DNA of 64,000 nucleotides from Endozoicomonas sp965196975 (GCF_965196975.1 NZ_OZ239981.1:496001-560000); one strand, 5' to 3'. Positions 28,114 to 37,201 are shown, counted from the first letter of the stretch. Translations and numbers: made by a program. The notes: generated from the letters alone by a model not told the origin.

Positions 28114-28932
28114 ATGGATGTAAAAAAAAGCGTCGAAGCGGTGATTCTGGATTGGGCGGGCACTGTCGTGGATTTTGGCTCCTGGGCGCCCACGTCCATT
28201 TTTGTTGAAGCGTTCAAACAGGCTTATGATTTTGATGTTTCACTGGCAGAAGCTCGTGTTCCCATGGGTCTTGGAAAGTGGGATCACATAAAAACTCTGG
28301 GTGCGCTGCCAGAGGTCAGCAAGCGATGGCAGTGCCGTTTTGGGCGGTCAATGTCAGATGCTGATGTGGATGATATATACAGAACTTTCATGCCGCTGCA
28401 GAAAGCGAAAGTGGCCGAATTCTCAGACCCTGTTCCCGGGGCACTGGAAACGATTGCGCTGCTGCGTAGAGAAGGGATTAAAATTGGTTCCTGCTCAGGT
28501 TACCCAAGAGAGGTGATGGATATTCTGATGCCTGCTGCTGCAGAGAAAGGCTACTCTCCGGATGCTGTGATTGTCAGTGATGATTTACAGGCTGGTGCCC
28601 GGCCCGGTCCCTGGATGGCGCTTCAGAATGTGATTGAACTGGGTGTTCACGCCGTTAACCACTGTGTCAAAGTGGATGATTCCGCTCCAGGTATCAGTGA
28701 AGGGCTGAATGCCGGCATGTGGACGGTGGGGCTGGCATTGTCGGGCAATGAGGCTGGAATGACGCTTGAAGAGTATTTGAGCGCTTCCAGTGGCTATAAG
28801 GCCGAAAAGAGGGCCTTGGCTACCGATAAGCTGGTGACAGCAGGTGCTCACTATGTAGTGGATACCATTGCGGACTTACCAGACGTTATCAGCGATATTA
28901 ATACGCGTCTGATGCGTGGAGAAAAGCCCTGA
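28114..28932 (+). CDS. phnX: Phosphonoacetaldehyde hydrolase (phosphonatase)
   Basis: 272 residues, the normal size. HAD-superfamily enzyme: the nucleophile motif DWAGTVVDFG (Asp, with Ala where phosphatases have Asp) and the cap-domain MGLGKWDHI, whose Lys forms the Schiff base with substrate. The later motifs are GSCSGYPREV and KVDDSAPGISEG. It splits phosphonoacetaldehyde into acetaldehyde and phosphate. It begins 3 bp after pbfA and closes the operon before a terminator. Confidence 0.96.
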   Translation: MDVKKSVEAVILDWAGTVVDFGSWAPTSIFVEAFKQAYDFDVSLAEARVPMGLGKWDHIKTLGALPEVSKRWQCRFGRSMSDADVDDIYRTFMPLQKAKVAEFSDPVPGALETIALLRREGIKIGSCSGYPREVMDILMPAAAEKGYSPDAVIVSDDLQAGARPGPWMALQNVIELGVHAVNHCVKVDDSAPGISEGLNAGMWTVGLALSGNEAGMTLEEYLSASSGYKAEKRALATDKLVTAGAHYVVDTIADLPDVISDINTRLMRGEKP

Positions 28933-28961
28933 TTTGTGGGTGTTGGTATTGTATTCTTTGA

Positions 28962-28990
28962 GAGCCTGTTTTTCAGGCTCTTAATTTTTT
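28962..28990 (+). terminator. Rho-independent terminator of the phn operon
   Basis: Stem GAGCCTG (28962-28968) and CAGGCTC (28974-28980) with a T loop, followed by TTAATTTTTT. It lies 30 bp past the phnX stop. Confidence 0.9.
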
Positions 28991-29079
28991 AAATGCGCTG
29001 AACTGTCCTCGAAAATATAAAAACTGGTGCTAATACTGCGTGAAAGTGGTCAGTTTTTAATAGTTTACCCTTCTTTATG

Positions 29080-29205
29080 TTAGTCCCATTGGACGATGAT
29101 TCCTCTTCCCTCAATGGCTTTAATCAGTGGCAATGACAGTAAGGCCATGCTGTCGGTAAATCTCTGCTGCTGAAAAAGCGATGAACCGGATTTGCTGACA
29201 GCACT
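29080..29205 (-). pseudogene. Orphan 41-codon protein tail in the phnX-dioxygenase gap
   Basis: A minus-strand frame that opens right after a stop codon and has no start. It encodes a protein-like C-terminus (SGSSLFQQQRFTDSM, ALLSLPLIKAIEGRGIIVQWD) ending at a TAA at 29080-29082. I cannot name the family. It looks like the tail of a deleted gene. It occupies most of the 375-bp gap between phnX and the dioxygenase gene. Confidence 0.35.
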
Positions 29206-29307
29206 TTAAGCCTTCGTGTAAACGCCTTGAGTCGAAAGTGCCCCATTGTTTAACGCAGTGTTCAACTTGGCACTCTCATAATAAGAAGATACAGAGGAAC
29301 AGGTGTT

Positions 29308-30204
29308 ATGGATATTCGCGGACTTGGCTATGTCACCGCAGAGTCAACTGATCTGGATCAGTGGCGCCAGTATGGAACCCAGGTATTGGGAATGATGCTG
29401 ACTGAGGATTCTGATGACAATACGCTGTATCTGAAAATGGATGACCGTAACTATCGAATTCTTGTGGAAAAGTCTGATCAGGATCGTTATGGCGTCAGTG
29501 GCTGGGAAGTTTCAGGCCCTGACGCTTTCCTGAAAGCCATTAGTGATCTGGAAAAAGCCGACGTTCAGGTGATTCACGGCACTTCGGAAGAAGCCAAAGC
29601 CCGTAAGGTGCAGGAGCTGATTAAATTTTCTGATCCTGATGGTAATCGTCATGAAATTTTCTGGGGGCCTCAGCAGGACTTTGCCCGCTTTATTTCTCCT
29701 GTGGGTGTAAAAGAGTTTGTTTCTGAGGGGCTGGGTCTTGGACATACCGTATTGCCTACACCTGCTTTTGACAAATGTCGTTCTTTTTACACTGATGTTC
29801 TCGGTTTTGGTCTCTCTGACCTAATGACCGTTCGCTTTACCGATGACCCAAATGAGCCGGAAAAACGCCTGCACTTTATGCACTGTAATAATGGGCGTCA
29901 TCATTCTCTGGCGATTTTTGAAGCTCCAGTCCCCTCTGGCTGTGTACATATGATGCTGGAAGTCTGTGATATGGATGAAGTGGGTCGGGCATTGGACCGC
30001 ATGGTTGCAAACGGCGTGAAGCTAACAGCCACGCTCGGTCGTCATACCAATGATGAAATGACCTCTTTCTACATGAAGACGCCTTCCGGCTTCGACATGG
30101 AATATGGCTGTGGTGGCCGTGTTATGGACTGGGACAAGCACACAGCCTTTGAAAGCACTGTTGTCAGTCACTGGGGGCATGACTTCAGCGTGGGCTTTAA
30201 ATAA
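29308..30204 (+). CDS. HsaC-type extradiol ring-cleavage dioxygenase
   Basis: 298 residues of the vicinal-oxygen-chelate fold in two repeated halves. Fe(II) ligands are visible as His146 (GLGHTVLP), His214 (GCVHMMLEV) and Glu265 (FDMEYG). The catalytic His199 (RHHSLAIFE) and Tyr255 are also placed as in BphC/HsaC. In steroid catabolism HsaC opens the catecholic ring A of the 9,10-seco intermediate (3,4-DHSA). The steroid role is inferred from the genes that follow. A biphenyl-type substrate is the alternative. AGAGGAACAGG lies just upstream of ATG 29308. Confidence 0.78.
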   Translation: MDIRGLGYVTAESTDLDQWRQYGTQVLGMMLTEDSDDNTLYLKMDDRNYRILVEKSDQDRYGVSGWEVSGPDAFLKAISDLEKADVQVIHGTSEEAKARKVQELIKFSDPDGNRHEIFWGPQQDFARFISPVGVKEFVSEGLGLGHTVLPTPAFDKCRSFYTDVLGFGLSDLMTVRFTDDPNEPEKRLHFMHCNNGRHHSLAIFEAPVPSGCVHMMLEVCDMDEVGRALDRMVANGVKLTATLGRHTNDEMTSFYMKTPSGFDMEYGCGGRVMDWDKHTAFESTVVSHWGHDFSVGFK

Positions 30205-30251
30205 TTCCTGAAACCAGATTGCCAGAATAAATACGACAAAAGGTGTACTTC

Positions 30252-31127
30252 ATGGACAAACGCATGACCGCTGCAGACATTGTTGCTGAACTGCAGGACG
30301 GTATGACCATCGGAATCGGGGGCTGGGGCCCACGACGTAAGCCAATGGCACTGATTCGCGAGATTCTCCGTTCAGACCTAAAAGATTTGACAGTCGTCGC
30401 CTATGGCGGTGCAGACGTGGGTATGCTCTGTGCTGCGGGTAAAGTGAAGAAGGTTGTCTTTGCGTTCGTTTCTCTTGATTTTATCCCACTCGAGCCCTAC
30501 TTCCGCCAGGCTCGCCAAAAGGGTGAGATTGACGTCATGGAGATCGATGAAGGGATGATGCTGCTGGGCCTGAGGGCTGCTGCCTGGGGATGCCCCTACA
30601 TTCCTACCCGTATCGGACTGGGTACCGATGTCGTTCGTGTCAATCCAGAAATCAAGGTGATTGACAGTCCTTATGATGAAAAAGAGTGGGTTGCCATGCC
30701 TGCCTTGAAGCTGGATGTCTCTCTCCTGCACGCCGACCGTGCTGATGAGCGTGGCGTATGTCAGATCAAGGGCTCCGATCATTACATGGATGACTGGTTT
30801 GCGCGGGCAGCACAGAAGACCTTTGTAACCTGTGATGAGCTGGTGGATGCGGATTACTTCAATAATCCGGAAGAGTCTCGCTACGTATTCTGGGAACGCT
30901 CCATGACCAGTGGTGTATGCCTGCAGCCGGGTGGCGCTCATCCAACGTCGTGTGCACCACTGTATGGTTTTGATGTTCCCCACTTCAAGGAATACAACGC
31001 TTCAGCAAAAGATGGCGGTTTCGAGACCTATTTTGAGAAGTTTATTCAAAACAGCAGTGAAGAAGAGTACCAGACCAAAGTCGGTGGTCTGGAAGCGATC
31101 AAGCAACTGCCGTTGCCGGTTTATTGA
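30252..31127 (+). CDS. ipdA: CoA-transferase family subunit, IpdA-like
   Basis: 291 residues from ATG 30252 (an in-frame GTG at 30243 sits in the ribosome-site region). Class I CoA-transferase alpha-subunit fold: DGMTIGIGGWGPRRKPMALIRE at the N-terminus, then GADVGMLCAAG. In steroid degraders IpdA and IpdB form a heterodimer that hydrolytically opens the last (C) ring of the indane-derived CoA ester (COCHEA-CoA), rather than transferring CoA. The gene pair, the order with IpdC, EchA20 and IpdE genes and the sequence type support this over a simple 3-oxoacid CoA-transferase. Confidence 0.82.
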   Translation: MDKRMTAADIVAELQDGMTIGIGGWGPRRKPMALIREILRSDLKDLTVVAYGGADVGMLCAAGKVKKVVFAFVSLDFIPLEPYFRQARQKGEIDVMEIDEGMMLLGLRAAAWGCPYIPTRIGLGTDVVRVNPEIKVIDSPYDEKEWVAMPALKLDVSLLHADRADERGVCQIKGSDHYMDDWFARAAQKTFVTCDELVDADYFNNPEESRYVFWERSMTSGVCLQPGGAHPTSCAPLYGFDVPHFKEYNASAKDGGFETYFEKFIQNSSEEEYQTKVGGLEAIKQLPLPVY

Positions 31128-31146
31128 TTAAGGTGGAGTGTACATT

Positions 31147-31986
31147 ATGACTAATCCGGTCAATGCAGATCTTTTAAAAGAAAGCCCGGCTGCTGCAGAT
31201 TATTCTCTTGCTGAATTGATGATCTGTGCAGGGGCAGAAGCCTTCCGGAATGATGGAGAAGTACTGGCAACAGGCATTGGTTTGATTCCCCGTCTGGCTG
31301 CCAGTCTGGCCATGAAAACCTTTAATCCTGATCTGATGATGACTGACTCAGAGGCCTGGTTGCTTTCTGAACCAAATCCGGTTGGGAATCGTGAAGAGGG
31401 TTTCGTCCAGAAGAATGAAACCTGGATGGGGTTCTCCCGAATTTTTGATAATGTCTGGAGCAGCAAGCGCCATGCAATGGTAGGCCCTACCCAGATTGAC
31501 CGCTATGGTCAGGCCAACATTTCTGCACTGGGTGGCACCTATGAGCAACCAAAAGTACAGATGCTGGGCGTTCGTGGCTTTCCCGGTAACTCCATCAGTC
31601 ACGCCAACAGTTTCTTTGTGCCCAGTCACAATAAGCGTGTCTTTGTAGACGGTGAATGTGACGTAGTGGCGTCCATTGGTTACAACCCACAAAGGCTGCC
31701 TAAAGGCTACTCACTGGATGACATTGATATACGACTGGTGATTACCGATCTCTGTGTGATGGACTGGAATGGTCCGGATCATCAGCTTCGTCTGGTTAGT
31801 ACCCATCCTGGTGTCTCAGTAGAACAGGTTCTGGAAAATACCGGCTTTGAAGTCATTGTTGATGGAGACATTCCGGTGACTGCAGCGCCTACCCAGGCGC
31901 AGCTTGACGTTATCAGGCAGCTTGACCCACACAACCTCAGGGCCAGACAGCTCAAGGACAATCCACCCGGAGATCGTCGTCAGTAA
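31147..31986 (+). CDS. ipdB: CoA-transferase family subunit, IpdB-like
   Basis: 279 residues from ATG 31147, with GGAG eight bases upstream; the ATG lies 19 bp past the ipdA stop. Beta-subunit fold with TGIGLIPRLAASLA, MTDSEAWLL, and the GPTQIDRYGQANIS and GVRGFPGNSISHANSFFV segments, in place of the usual catalytic Glu motif of true CoA-transferases. It should form the IpdAB ring-opening hydrolase with the preceding product. Confidence 0.82.
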   Translation: MTNPVNADLLKESPAAADYSLAELMICAGAEAFRNDGEVLATGIGLIPRLAASLAMKTFNPDLMMTDSEAWLLSEPNPVGNREEGFVQKNETWMGFSRIFDNVWSSKRHAMVGPTQIDRYGQANISALGGTYEQPKVQMLGVRGFPGNSISHANSFFVPSHNKRVFVDGECDVVASIGYNPQRLPKGYSLDDIDIRLVITDLCVMDWNGPDHQLRLVSTHPGVSVEQVLENTGFEVIVDGDIPVTAAPTQAQLDVIRQLDPHNLRARQLKDNPPGDRRQ

Positions 31987-32063
31987 AGCGTACTTCGCTC
32001 TTCATTGGGCGGGGTATTAAACGGTAGTGGGAAAGAATAAGAAGTATAAGAGGAAGCCAGGCG

Positions 32064-32960
32064 ATGACAGATATCAATTCCGAAGAAACCAGCAGCCAGG
32101 ATGTCGTTCTGTACGAAGTTCGTGATGGTGTAGCCATTGTCACCATGAACCGTCCTGAATATAACAATGCCCAGAACTCAAAGATGACCTATGCGCTGGA
32201 TGCGGCTTTTAAGCGCGCCAGTGATGATGACGACGTTAAGGTGATTGTTCTGGCCGGTGCTGGCAAGCACTTTTCTGCCGGTCATGATATAGGTACTCCC
32301 GGTCGGGACGTGGATAAGACATTTGATCGTGCCAGCCTCTGGTATGACCACACCAATAAGCCCGGTGGTGAATTTCTCTATGCCCGTGAGCACGAAGTGT
32401 ATCTGGGAATGTGCCGTCGCTGGCGGGAGATTCCCAAGCCAACCATTGCCATGGTTCAGGGAGCCTGCATTGCAGGTGGCCTGATGCTGGCCTGGGTCTG
32501 TGACCTGATTGTTGCCTCTGATGACTCTTTTTATGCAGACCCTGTTGTTCGAATGGGCATTCCCGGCGTTGAGTATTTTGCTCATGTACATGAACTGAAT
32601 CCGAGAATTGCCAAAGAGTTCCTCTTTCTTGGAGAGCGGATGCCTGCAGAGCGGGCTTATCAGATGGGAATGCTTAACAGGGTAGTCAGTCGGGAAGCGC
32701 TGAAAGAGGAAACTCTCGCGATTGCCGGCCGTATTGCCAAAATGCCTCGTCTGGGACTTCAGCTCACCAAGCAGGCTGTGAACAATGCGGAAGACCTGAT
32801 GGGCAAGCGTACGACCATGGACATGGTATTCGGTCTTCATCACTTCGCTCACTCCCACAATGACCTGGTTTCCGGTGATCGTCTGGCAGGGTTTGACGGC
32901 AAATCCATGGCGGCATCCCAGCGGGAAACGTCAAAAGATAAAAAGAAGGCGGAGGCATAA
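32064..32960 (+). CDS. Enoyl-CoA hydratase/isomerase family protein of the steroid cluster
   Basis: 298 residues, about 35 longer than a standard crotonase because of an insert near residue 80-110. Crotonase features: oxyanion-hole segments AGKHFSAGHDIG and QGACIAGGLMLAWVCDLIVAS, and YADPVVRMGIPG. The C-terminus is Lys-rich. It overlaps the next gene by one base (TAATG), so it is translationally coupled. The exact step is unclear: it is a second crotonase besides the EchA20-like protein at 34138, and may hydrate a ring-derived or side-chain enoyl-CoA. Confidence 0.75.
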   Translation: MTDINSEETSSQDVVLYEVRDGVAIVTMNRPEYNNAQNSKMTYALDAAFKRASDDDDVKVIVLAGAGKHFSAGHDIGTPGRDVDKTFDRASLWYDHTNKPGGEFLYAREHEVYLGMCRRWREIPKPTIAMVQGACIAGGLMLAWVCDLIVASDDSFYADPVVRMGIPGVEYFAHVHELNPRIAKEFLFLGERMPAERAYQMGMLNRVVSREALKEETLAIAGRIAKMPRLGLQLTKQAVNNAEDLMGKRTTMDMVFGLHHFAHSHNDLVSGDRLAGFDGKSMAASQRETSKDKKKAEA

Positions 32961-34036
32961 TGGAGACCCGTCTGACGAAATTACTGGGCTGCCAGTATCC
33001 GGTTATACAGACTGCCATGGGATGGGTCGCAGACCCAAAACTGGTGGCTGCAACCTGTAATGCCGGTGGTTTTGGTTTTCTGGCCGGCGCCACGATTCCT
33101 CCAGAAGAGATGGAGGCCGCCATTCTGGAAACCCGAAAGCTGACGGACAAGCCTTTTGGTGTGAACTTTCATATGTATCAGGCCAATGCGGCTGAGATTG
33201 TCGACATGGTGGTGCGTCATGGCGTCAGAGCTGTCAGCTACAGCCGTTCGCCCGGTAAGAAAATGGTGGCTCAGCTAAAGGATGCAGGTGTCGTCTGTAT
33301 TCCGACCGTTGGGGCACTCAAGCATGCCATCAAAGCGGTAGAGATGGGCGCTGATGCGGTCACGGTTCAGGGTGGTGAAGGTGGTGGTCACACAGGATCG
33401 GTACCGACCTCCATCCTGTTACCCCAGGTGGTTGATGCGCTGGACGTACCGGTTGTTGCGGCGGGTGGCTTTAAGGATGGAAAAGGCCTGATCTCAGCCC
33501 TTGCCTACGGGGCAGAAGGCATTGCCATGGGAACCCGCTTTCTGATGACCAAAGACAGTCCCGTGCCAGCAGCCACACTCGATTGTTATGTAAAAACCAG
33601 CAATCCGGGCAGCATTATTGTCAGTAAGTCCATTGATGGTATGCCTCAGCGAATGATCACCAATGAATTCCTGGCTGAGCTGGAAAAGGCTGGAGCTCTG
33701 AAAAAATTGATTCTGGCGATCAAAAATGGTCTGGCGTTCAGAAAATACACGGGCATGTCCGTGGTCAGCCTGTTGAAAACGGCTCTGCAAATGAGAGGGG
33801 AAGGCCAGATGACCGCAGCGCAGACCATTATGGCGGCCAATGCGCCAATGGTGATTCAGAAAGCCATGGTGGATGGGCGGCCGAGTGAAGGCGTATTGCC
33901 GGCCGGACAGGTAGCTGGAGCTATTGACAGTCTGCTGAGCTGTGAAGAGCTGATTCAGGAAATCATGCAGGAAGCCCGGCAGCAAATGGCCAGGCTGAAC
34001 AGTCTGGAAAAAGTTAAGGCTGTTGAGCCAGCGTAA
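32960..34036 (+). CDS. ipdC: IpdC-like flavin-dependent oxidoreductase (nitronate monooxygenase fold)
   Basis: 358 residues with the 2-nitropropane-dioxygenase TIM barrel: GCQYPVIQTAMGWVADPKLV at the N-terminus, VQGGEGGGHTGSVPT and VVAAGGFKDGKGLISAL with the Gly-rich phosphate loop, then GAEGIAMGTRFL. In steroid degraders IpdC, an FMN-dependent reductase of this fold, acts on the hydroxylated indane-CoA intermediate during ring-C/D breakdown. The role is inferred from the surrounding ipd genes; sequence alone would only give an NMO-like oxidoreductase. Confidence 0.78.
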   Translation: METRLTKLLGCQYPVIQTAMGWVADPKLVAATCNAGGFGFLAGATIPPEEMEAAILETRKLTDKPFGVNFHMYQANAAEIVDMVVRHGVRAVSYSRSPGKKMVAQLKDAGVVCIPTVGALKHAIKAVEMGADAVTVQGGEGGGHTGSVPTSILLPQVVDALDVPVVAAGGFKDGKGLISALAYGAEGIAMGTRFLMTKDSPVPAATLDCYVKTSNPGSIIVSKSIDGMPQRMITNEFLAELEKAGALKKLILAIKNGLAFRKYTGMSVVSLLKTALQMRGEGQMTAAQTIMAANAPMVIQKAMVDGRPSEGVLPAGQVAGAIDSLLSCEELIQEIMQEARQQMARLNSLEKVKAVEPA

Positions 34037-34137
34037 AGTGCTTCAGCGTAGGTCGGCTCTTAATCTGGAGCCGACAAGTGATTGCAGTCTATATCGTCGG
34101 CTCCCGTCAGGAACCGGCCTACATTGAGATAAGAATA

Positions 34138-34929
34138 ATGAGCAAACCATTTAATGTATCCATCGAGCAGGGGGTTGCAGAACTCATTTTTGATCACCCG
34201 CCTGTCAATGCATTTACCAGTCAGGGCTGGGCTGATATTGCCACTGAGATAGAAGCGCTGGGCAAAAACGACGAAGTGCGTGCGATTATCATCGGTGCCA
34301 AAGGTCGAGGCTTCTGTGCCGGTGTTGATATTAAAGAGCTGGCAGAAGATGGAAGCCTGATCGTTAAAGTGAACAAGGGTAACTATGACACCTTTGAAGC
34401 GATCCATTTGAATCCCAAACCGGTCATTGTGGCGGTACATGGCTTTGTTCTTGGTGGTGGTATCGGTATCTCCGGCGCGGCTGACATCATTGTTGCTTCA
34501 GAGTGTGCACGCTTTGGTGTGCCGGAAGTCGACCGTGGAGCCATGGGTGGTGGTGCCCATTTGCAGAGAATGTTCCCGGTTCAGAAAGTGCGTTACATGT
34601 ATTTTACCGGTGACATGATTGATGCCCAGGAAGCTTATCGACTTGGTGCTGTGGAGCGGGTTGTCCCAAAAGATCAGCTGTTGGATACCGCTCGTGAAAT
34701 AGCGACCAAGATTGCGGCCAAAAGTCCAAAAATGATCAAGCTGGCAAAAGAAGCGCTGACCGGCATTGAAGATGGCAGCCTTGAAGCGAAATATCGCTGG
34801 GAACAGGGTTTTACTCTGGAGGCTTATACCTCTCCGGACTCTCAGGAGGCCAGAGACTCATTTGTTGAAAAACGAGATGCATCGTTCTCGTCAAAAGACG
34901 CAAACGCTAAGGAAGCCACGGAGGCGTAA
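34138..34929 (+). CDS. EchA20-like crotonase (ring-D opening hydrolase)
   Basis: 263 residues from ATG 34138. It shares with actinobacterial EchA20 the pattern FDHPPVNAF, GRGFCAGVDIKE, GFVLGGGIGISG, FGVPEVDRGAMGGGAHLQR and the tail segment AKEALTGIE...YRWEQGFTLE. EchA20 hydrolytically opens ring D of the dione HIEC-CoA. A 101-bp gap without a gene separates it from ipdC. It ends one base before the acyl-CoA dehydrogenase gene. Confidence 0.78.
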   Translation: MSKPFNVSIEQGVAELIFDHPPVNAFTSQGWADIATEIEALGKNDEVRAIIIGAKGRGFCAGVDIKELAEDGSLIVKVNKGNYDTFEAIHLNPKPVIVAVHGFVLGGGIGISGAADIIVASECARFGVPEVDRGAMGGGAHLQRMFPVQKVRYMYFTGDMIDAQEAYRLGAVERVVPKDQLLDTAREIATKIAAKSPKMIKLAKEALTGIEDGSLEAKYRWEQGFTLEAYTSPDSQEARDSFVEKRDASFSSKDANAKEATEA

Positions 34930-34930
34930 T

Positions 34931-36097
34931 ATGGATCTTAGTTATACCGACAGTCAAAACGCCTTCCGTGAGGAAGTGCGCAACTGGCTGGCTCAAAATG
35001 TACCTGCGCAGCCTCTGCAATCCTTTGATACGGAAGAAGGCTTTCGTCAGCACCGCGAGTGGGAAGCCCAGCTGAATGATGGGCGCTGGGGCATGGTGAC
35101 CTGGCCAGAAGCTCTCGGGGGCCGTGGCTGTGACCTGATTGAGTGGCTGATTTTTGAAGAGGAGTATTACCGTTCTGGCGCACCGGCGAGGGTTAATCAA
35201 AACGGTATCTTCCTTCTTGGCCCTACGTTGATGGAGTTTGGTACCGAAGAGCAGAAGGCTCGCTTCCTGCCAAAGATGGCTACTGGTGAAGAGGTTTGGG
35301 CCCAGGGCTGGTCTGAGCCCGGTGCAGGCTCAGATATGGCGGCTATTCGCTCAAAGGCCGAGCGGGTAGGCGACCATTATGTCATTAATGGCCAGAAAAC
35401 CTGGTCGACCCGGGCTGTATGGGCAGACTGGACCTTCGGTATTTTTCGTACCGATCCTGAATCCAGTCGTCACAAAGGGCTGACTTTTATTCTTGTGCCT
35501 CTGGACGCAGAAGGCGTCACTGTACGCCCAATTCCACAGCTGGATGGCTTGCCAGGGTTTGCTGAAATCTTCTTTGACAACGTTAAAGTTCCGGTGGAAA
35601 ACGTTCTGGGCGGTGAAGGCATGGGTTGGCATGTCGCCATGTCCACTGCCGGTTTTGAGCGTGGTCTTATGCTTCGTTCTCCTGCCCGTTTCCAGGAGAC
35701 AGCCCGTCGACTGGTTGAGCTTTACAAGGCTAACCGTGAGGTTGCAGATATTGACCCTGCTGTTGGGGATGCGGTGATGAAAGCCTGGATGGACGCTGAA
35801 GCTTATACCCTGAATACCTACATGACCGCATCCCGGTTGGTACAGGGTGGAAAGATTGGCCCTGAGTCATCAACCAATAAGATTTTCTGGTCAGAACTGG
35901 ATCAGAAAATGCACGAAACCGCCATGAGTATTCTGGGGGCACGAGCCGAACTCTGGCCTCATGCCCCAGCCGCAGGCGAGGTGGGTAAATGGCTGGATGG
36001 TTTCCTGTTTTCACAGGCCGGTCCGATCTATGCCGGTACCAACGAAATTCAACGTAATATCATTGCCGAGCGTATGCTGGGCATGCCCAGAGCGTGA
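34931..36097 (+). CDS. Acyl-CoA dehydrogenase, IpdE1-like
   Basis: 388 residues from ATG 34931 (TAATATG junction with the preceding gene); an open frame extends farther back inside echA20 and is not used. Typical ACAD segments are WAQGWSEPGAGSDMAA, INGQKTWSTRAVWAD and FAEIFFDNVKVPVENVLG. The C-terminus reads GPIYAGTNEIQRNIIAERMLG. The catalytic Glu sits elsewhere or in the partner, as in heteromeric ACADs. It pairs with the next gene; in mycobacteria IpdE1-IpdE2 is an alpha2beta2 enzyme that desaturates the 5-hydroxy-indane propionyl-CoA. Confidence 0.8.
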   Translation: MDLSYTDSQNAFREEVRNWLAQNVPAQPLQSFDTEEGFRQHREWEAQLNDGRWGMVTWPEALGGRGCDLIEWLIFEEEYYRSGAPARVNQNGIFLLGPTLMEFGTEEQKARFLPKMATGEEVWAQGWSEPGAGSDMAAIRSKAERVGDHYVINGQKTWSTRAVWADWTFGIFRTDPESSRHKGLTFILVPLDAEGVTVRPIPQLDGLPGFAEIFFDNVKVPVENVLGGEGMGWHVAMSTAGFERGLMLRSPARFQETARRLVELYKANREVADIDPAVGDAVMKAWMDAEAYTLNTYMTASRLVQGGKIGPESSTNKIFWSELDQKMHETAMSILGARAELWPHAPAAGEVGKWLDGFLFSQAGPIYAGTNEIQRNIIAERMLGMPRA

Positions 36098-36107
36098 GGG
36101 TGCAGCA

Positions 36108-37181
36108 ATGAATTTTACTTTTACTGAAGATCAACTGATGTTCCACGACAGTGTGAAGTCATTTTTGACCAATGAAGTCACACCGGAAAGAATTCGTGAG
36201 CTCTGGGAAAGCGAAACTGGCCGTTCCAGCGAGCTTTGGGGGCAGCTGGCTGAACTCGGCCTGACCGCGATGACCGTGCCTGAGGCTTTTGGTGGCCTTG
36301 GCATGAATGAACTGGACTTTGTACTGCTGGCTGAAGAGTGCGGTTATACCGCTTTGCCAGAAGCCCTTGTTGAAACGGTGATGGTTGCAGTTCCACTAAT
36401 AAGCAGCCTGGGCGATGAACAGGCTGAGTTTAAAGAGACCTGGTTGAGCCGAATTGCTACTGGCGAGGCTCGTGTCGCTGTTGGCCATCCTGATAATCCT
36501 CTGGTTCCCGATGCTCATGTAGCGGACCTTCTGCTTCTTGCCAATGGCGATGAGGTGCATGCGCTGTCTCAGGGACAGGTTCAGCTGGCAGAAAATCCGT
36601 CCGTTGACCCCAGTCGTAAGCTGTTCACTGTTGAGTGGACACCATCCACTGAAACTCTTATTTCAGGAGCTGGGATTGCTGATGACACTGCCGGAAAGCA
36701 GTTATGGCAGGATGCCTTGGATCGTGGCGCACTGGCGGTTGCTGCACAGCAATTGGGTCTGGCCAGAAAAATGGTGGATCTGTCGGTTGATTACACCTTT
36801 GAGCGCAAACAGTTTGGCAAGCCCATTGGTTCATTCCAGGCCGTCAAGCACCTGATGTCCAACGTGGCAGTGCAGATTGAGTTTGCCAAGTCACCCCTCT
36901 ATAAAGCAGCTTACTCGGTTGCTCATGGCTTAAAAAGCCGCGCTAAAGACGTCTCTCATGCCCGTCTGGTGACCACCGATGCAGCCATGCTCGGGGCGAA
37001 AAATGGTATCCAGTCTCATGGTGCCATGGGGTATACCTGGGAAGTCGATCTGCAGATCTTTATGAAGCGTGCCTGGTCTCTGGCTTCTTCTTACGGAACA
37101 CAGGGTTTCCATAAGCAGCGTATTAAGCAGTTTATATTGGCTGACGAAGCTCAGCTGGGTGCTGGAAGTACTTTCGCATAG
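36108..37181 (+). CDS. Acyl-CoA dehydrogenase, IpdE2-like partner subunit
   Basis: 357 residues from ATG 36108, 10 bp after the previous stop. It is shorter and more diverged than its partner: FTEDQLMFHDSVKSFL at the N-terminus, MTVPEAFGGLGM, FERKQFGKPIGSFQAVKH and HGAMGYTWEVDLQIF. This split into one conserved and one reduced subunit is the hallmark of the heteromeric steroid acyl-CoA dehydrogenases. Confidence 0.8.
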   Translation: MNFTFTEDQLMFHDSVKSFLTNEVTPERIRELWESETGRSSELWGQLAELGLTAMTVPEAFGGLGMNELDFVLLAEECGYTALPEALVETVMVAVPLISSLGDEQAEFKETWLSRIATGEARVAVGHPDNPLVPDAHVADLLLLANGDEVHALSQGQVQLAENPSVDPSRKLFTVEWTPSTETLISGAGIADDTAGKQLWQDALDRGALAVAAQQLGLARKMVDLSVDYTFERKQFGKPIGSFQAVKHLMSNVAVQIEFAKSPLYKAAYSVAHGLKSRAKDVSHARLVTTDAAMLGAKNGIQSHGAMGYTWEVDLQIFMKRAWSLASSYGTQGFHKQRIKQFILADEAQLGAGSTFA

Positions 37182-37201
37182 GCTCTGAGGGGATAAGAAT
37201 A

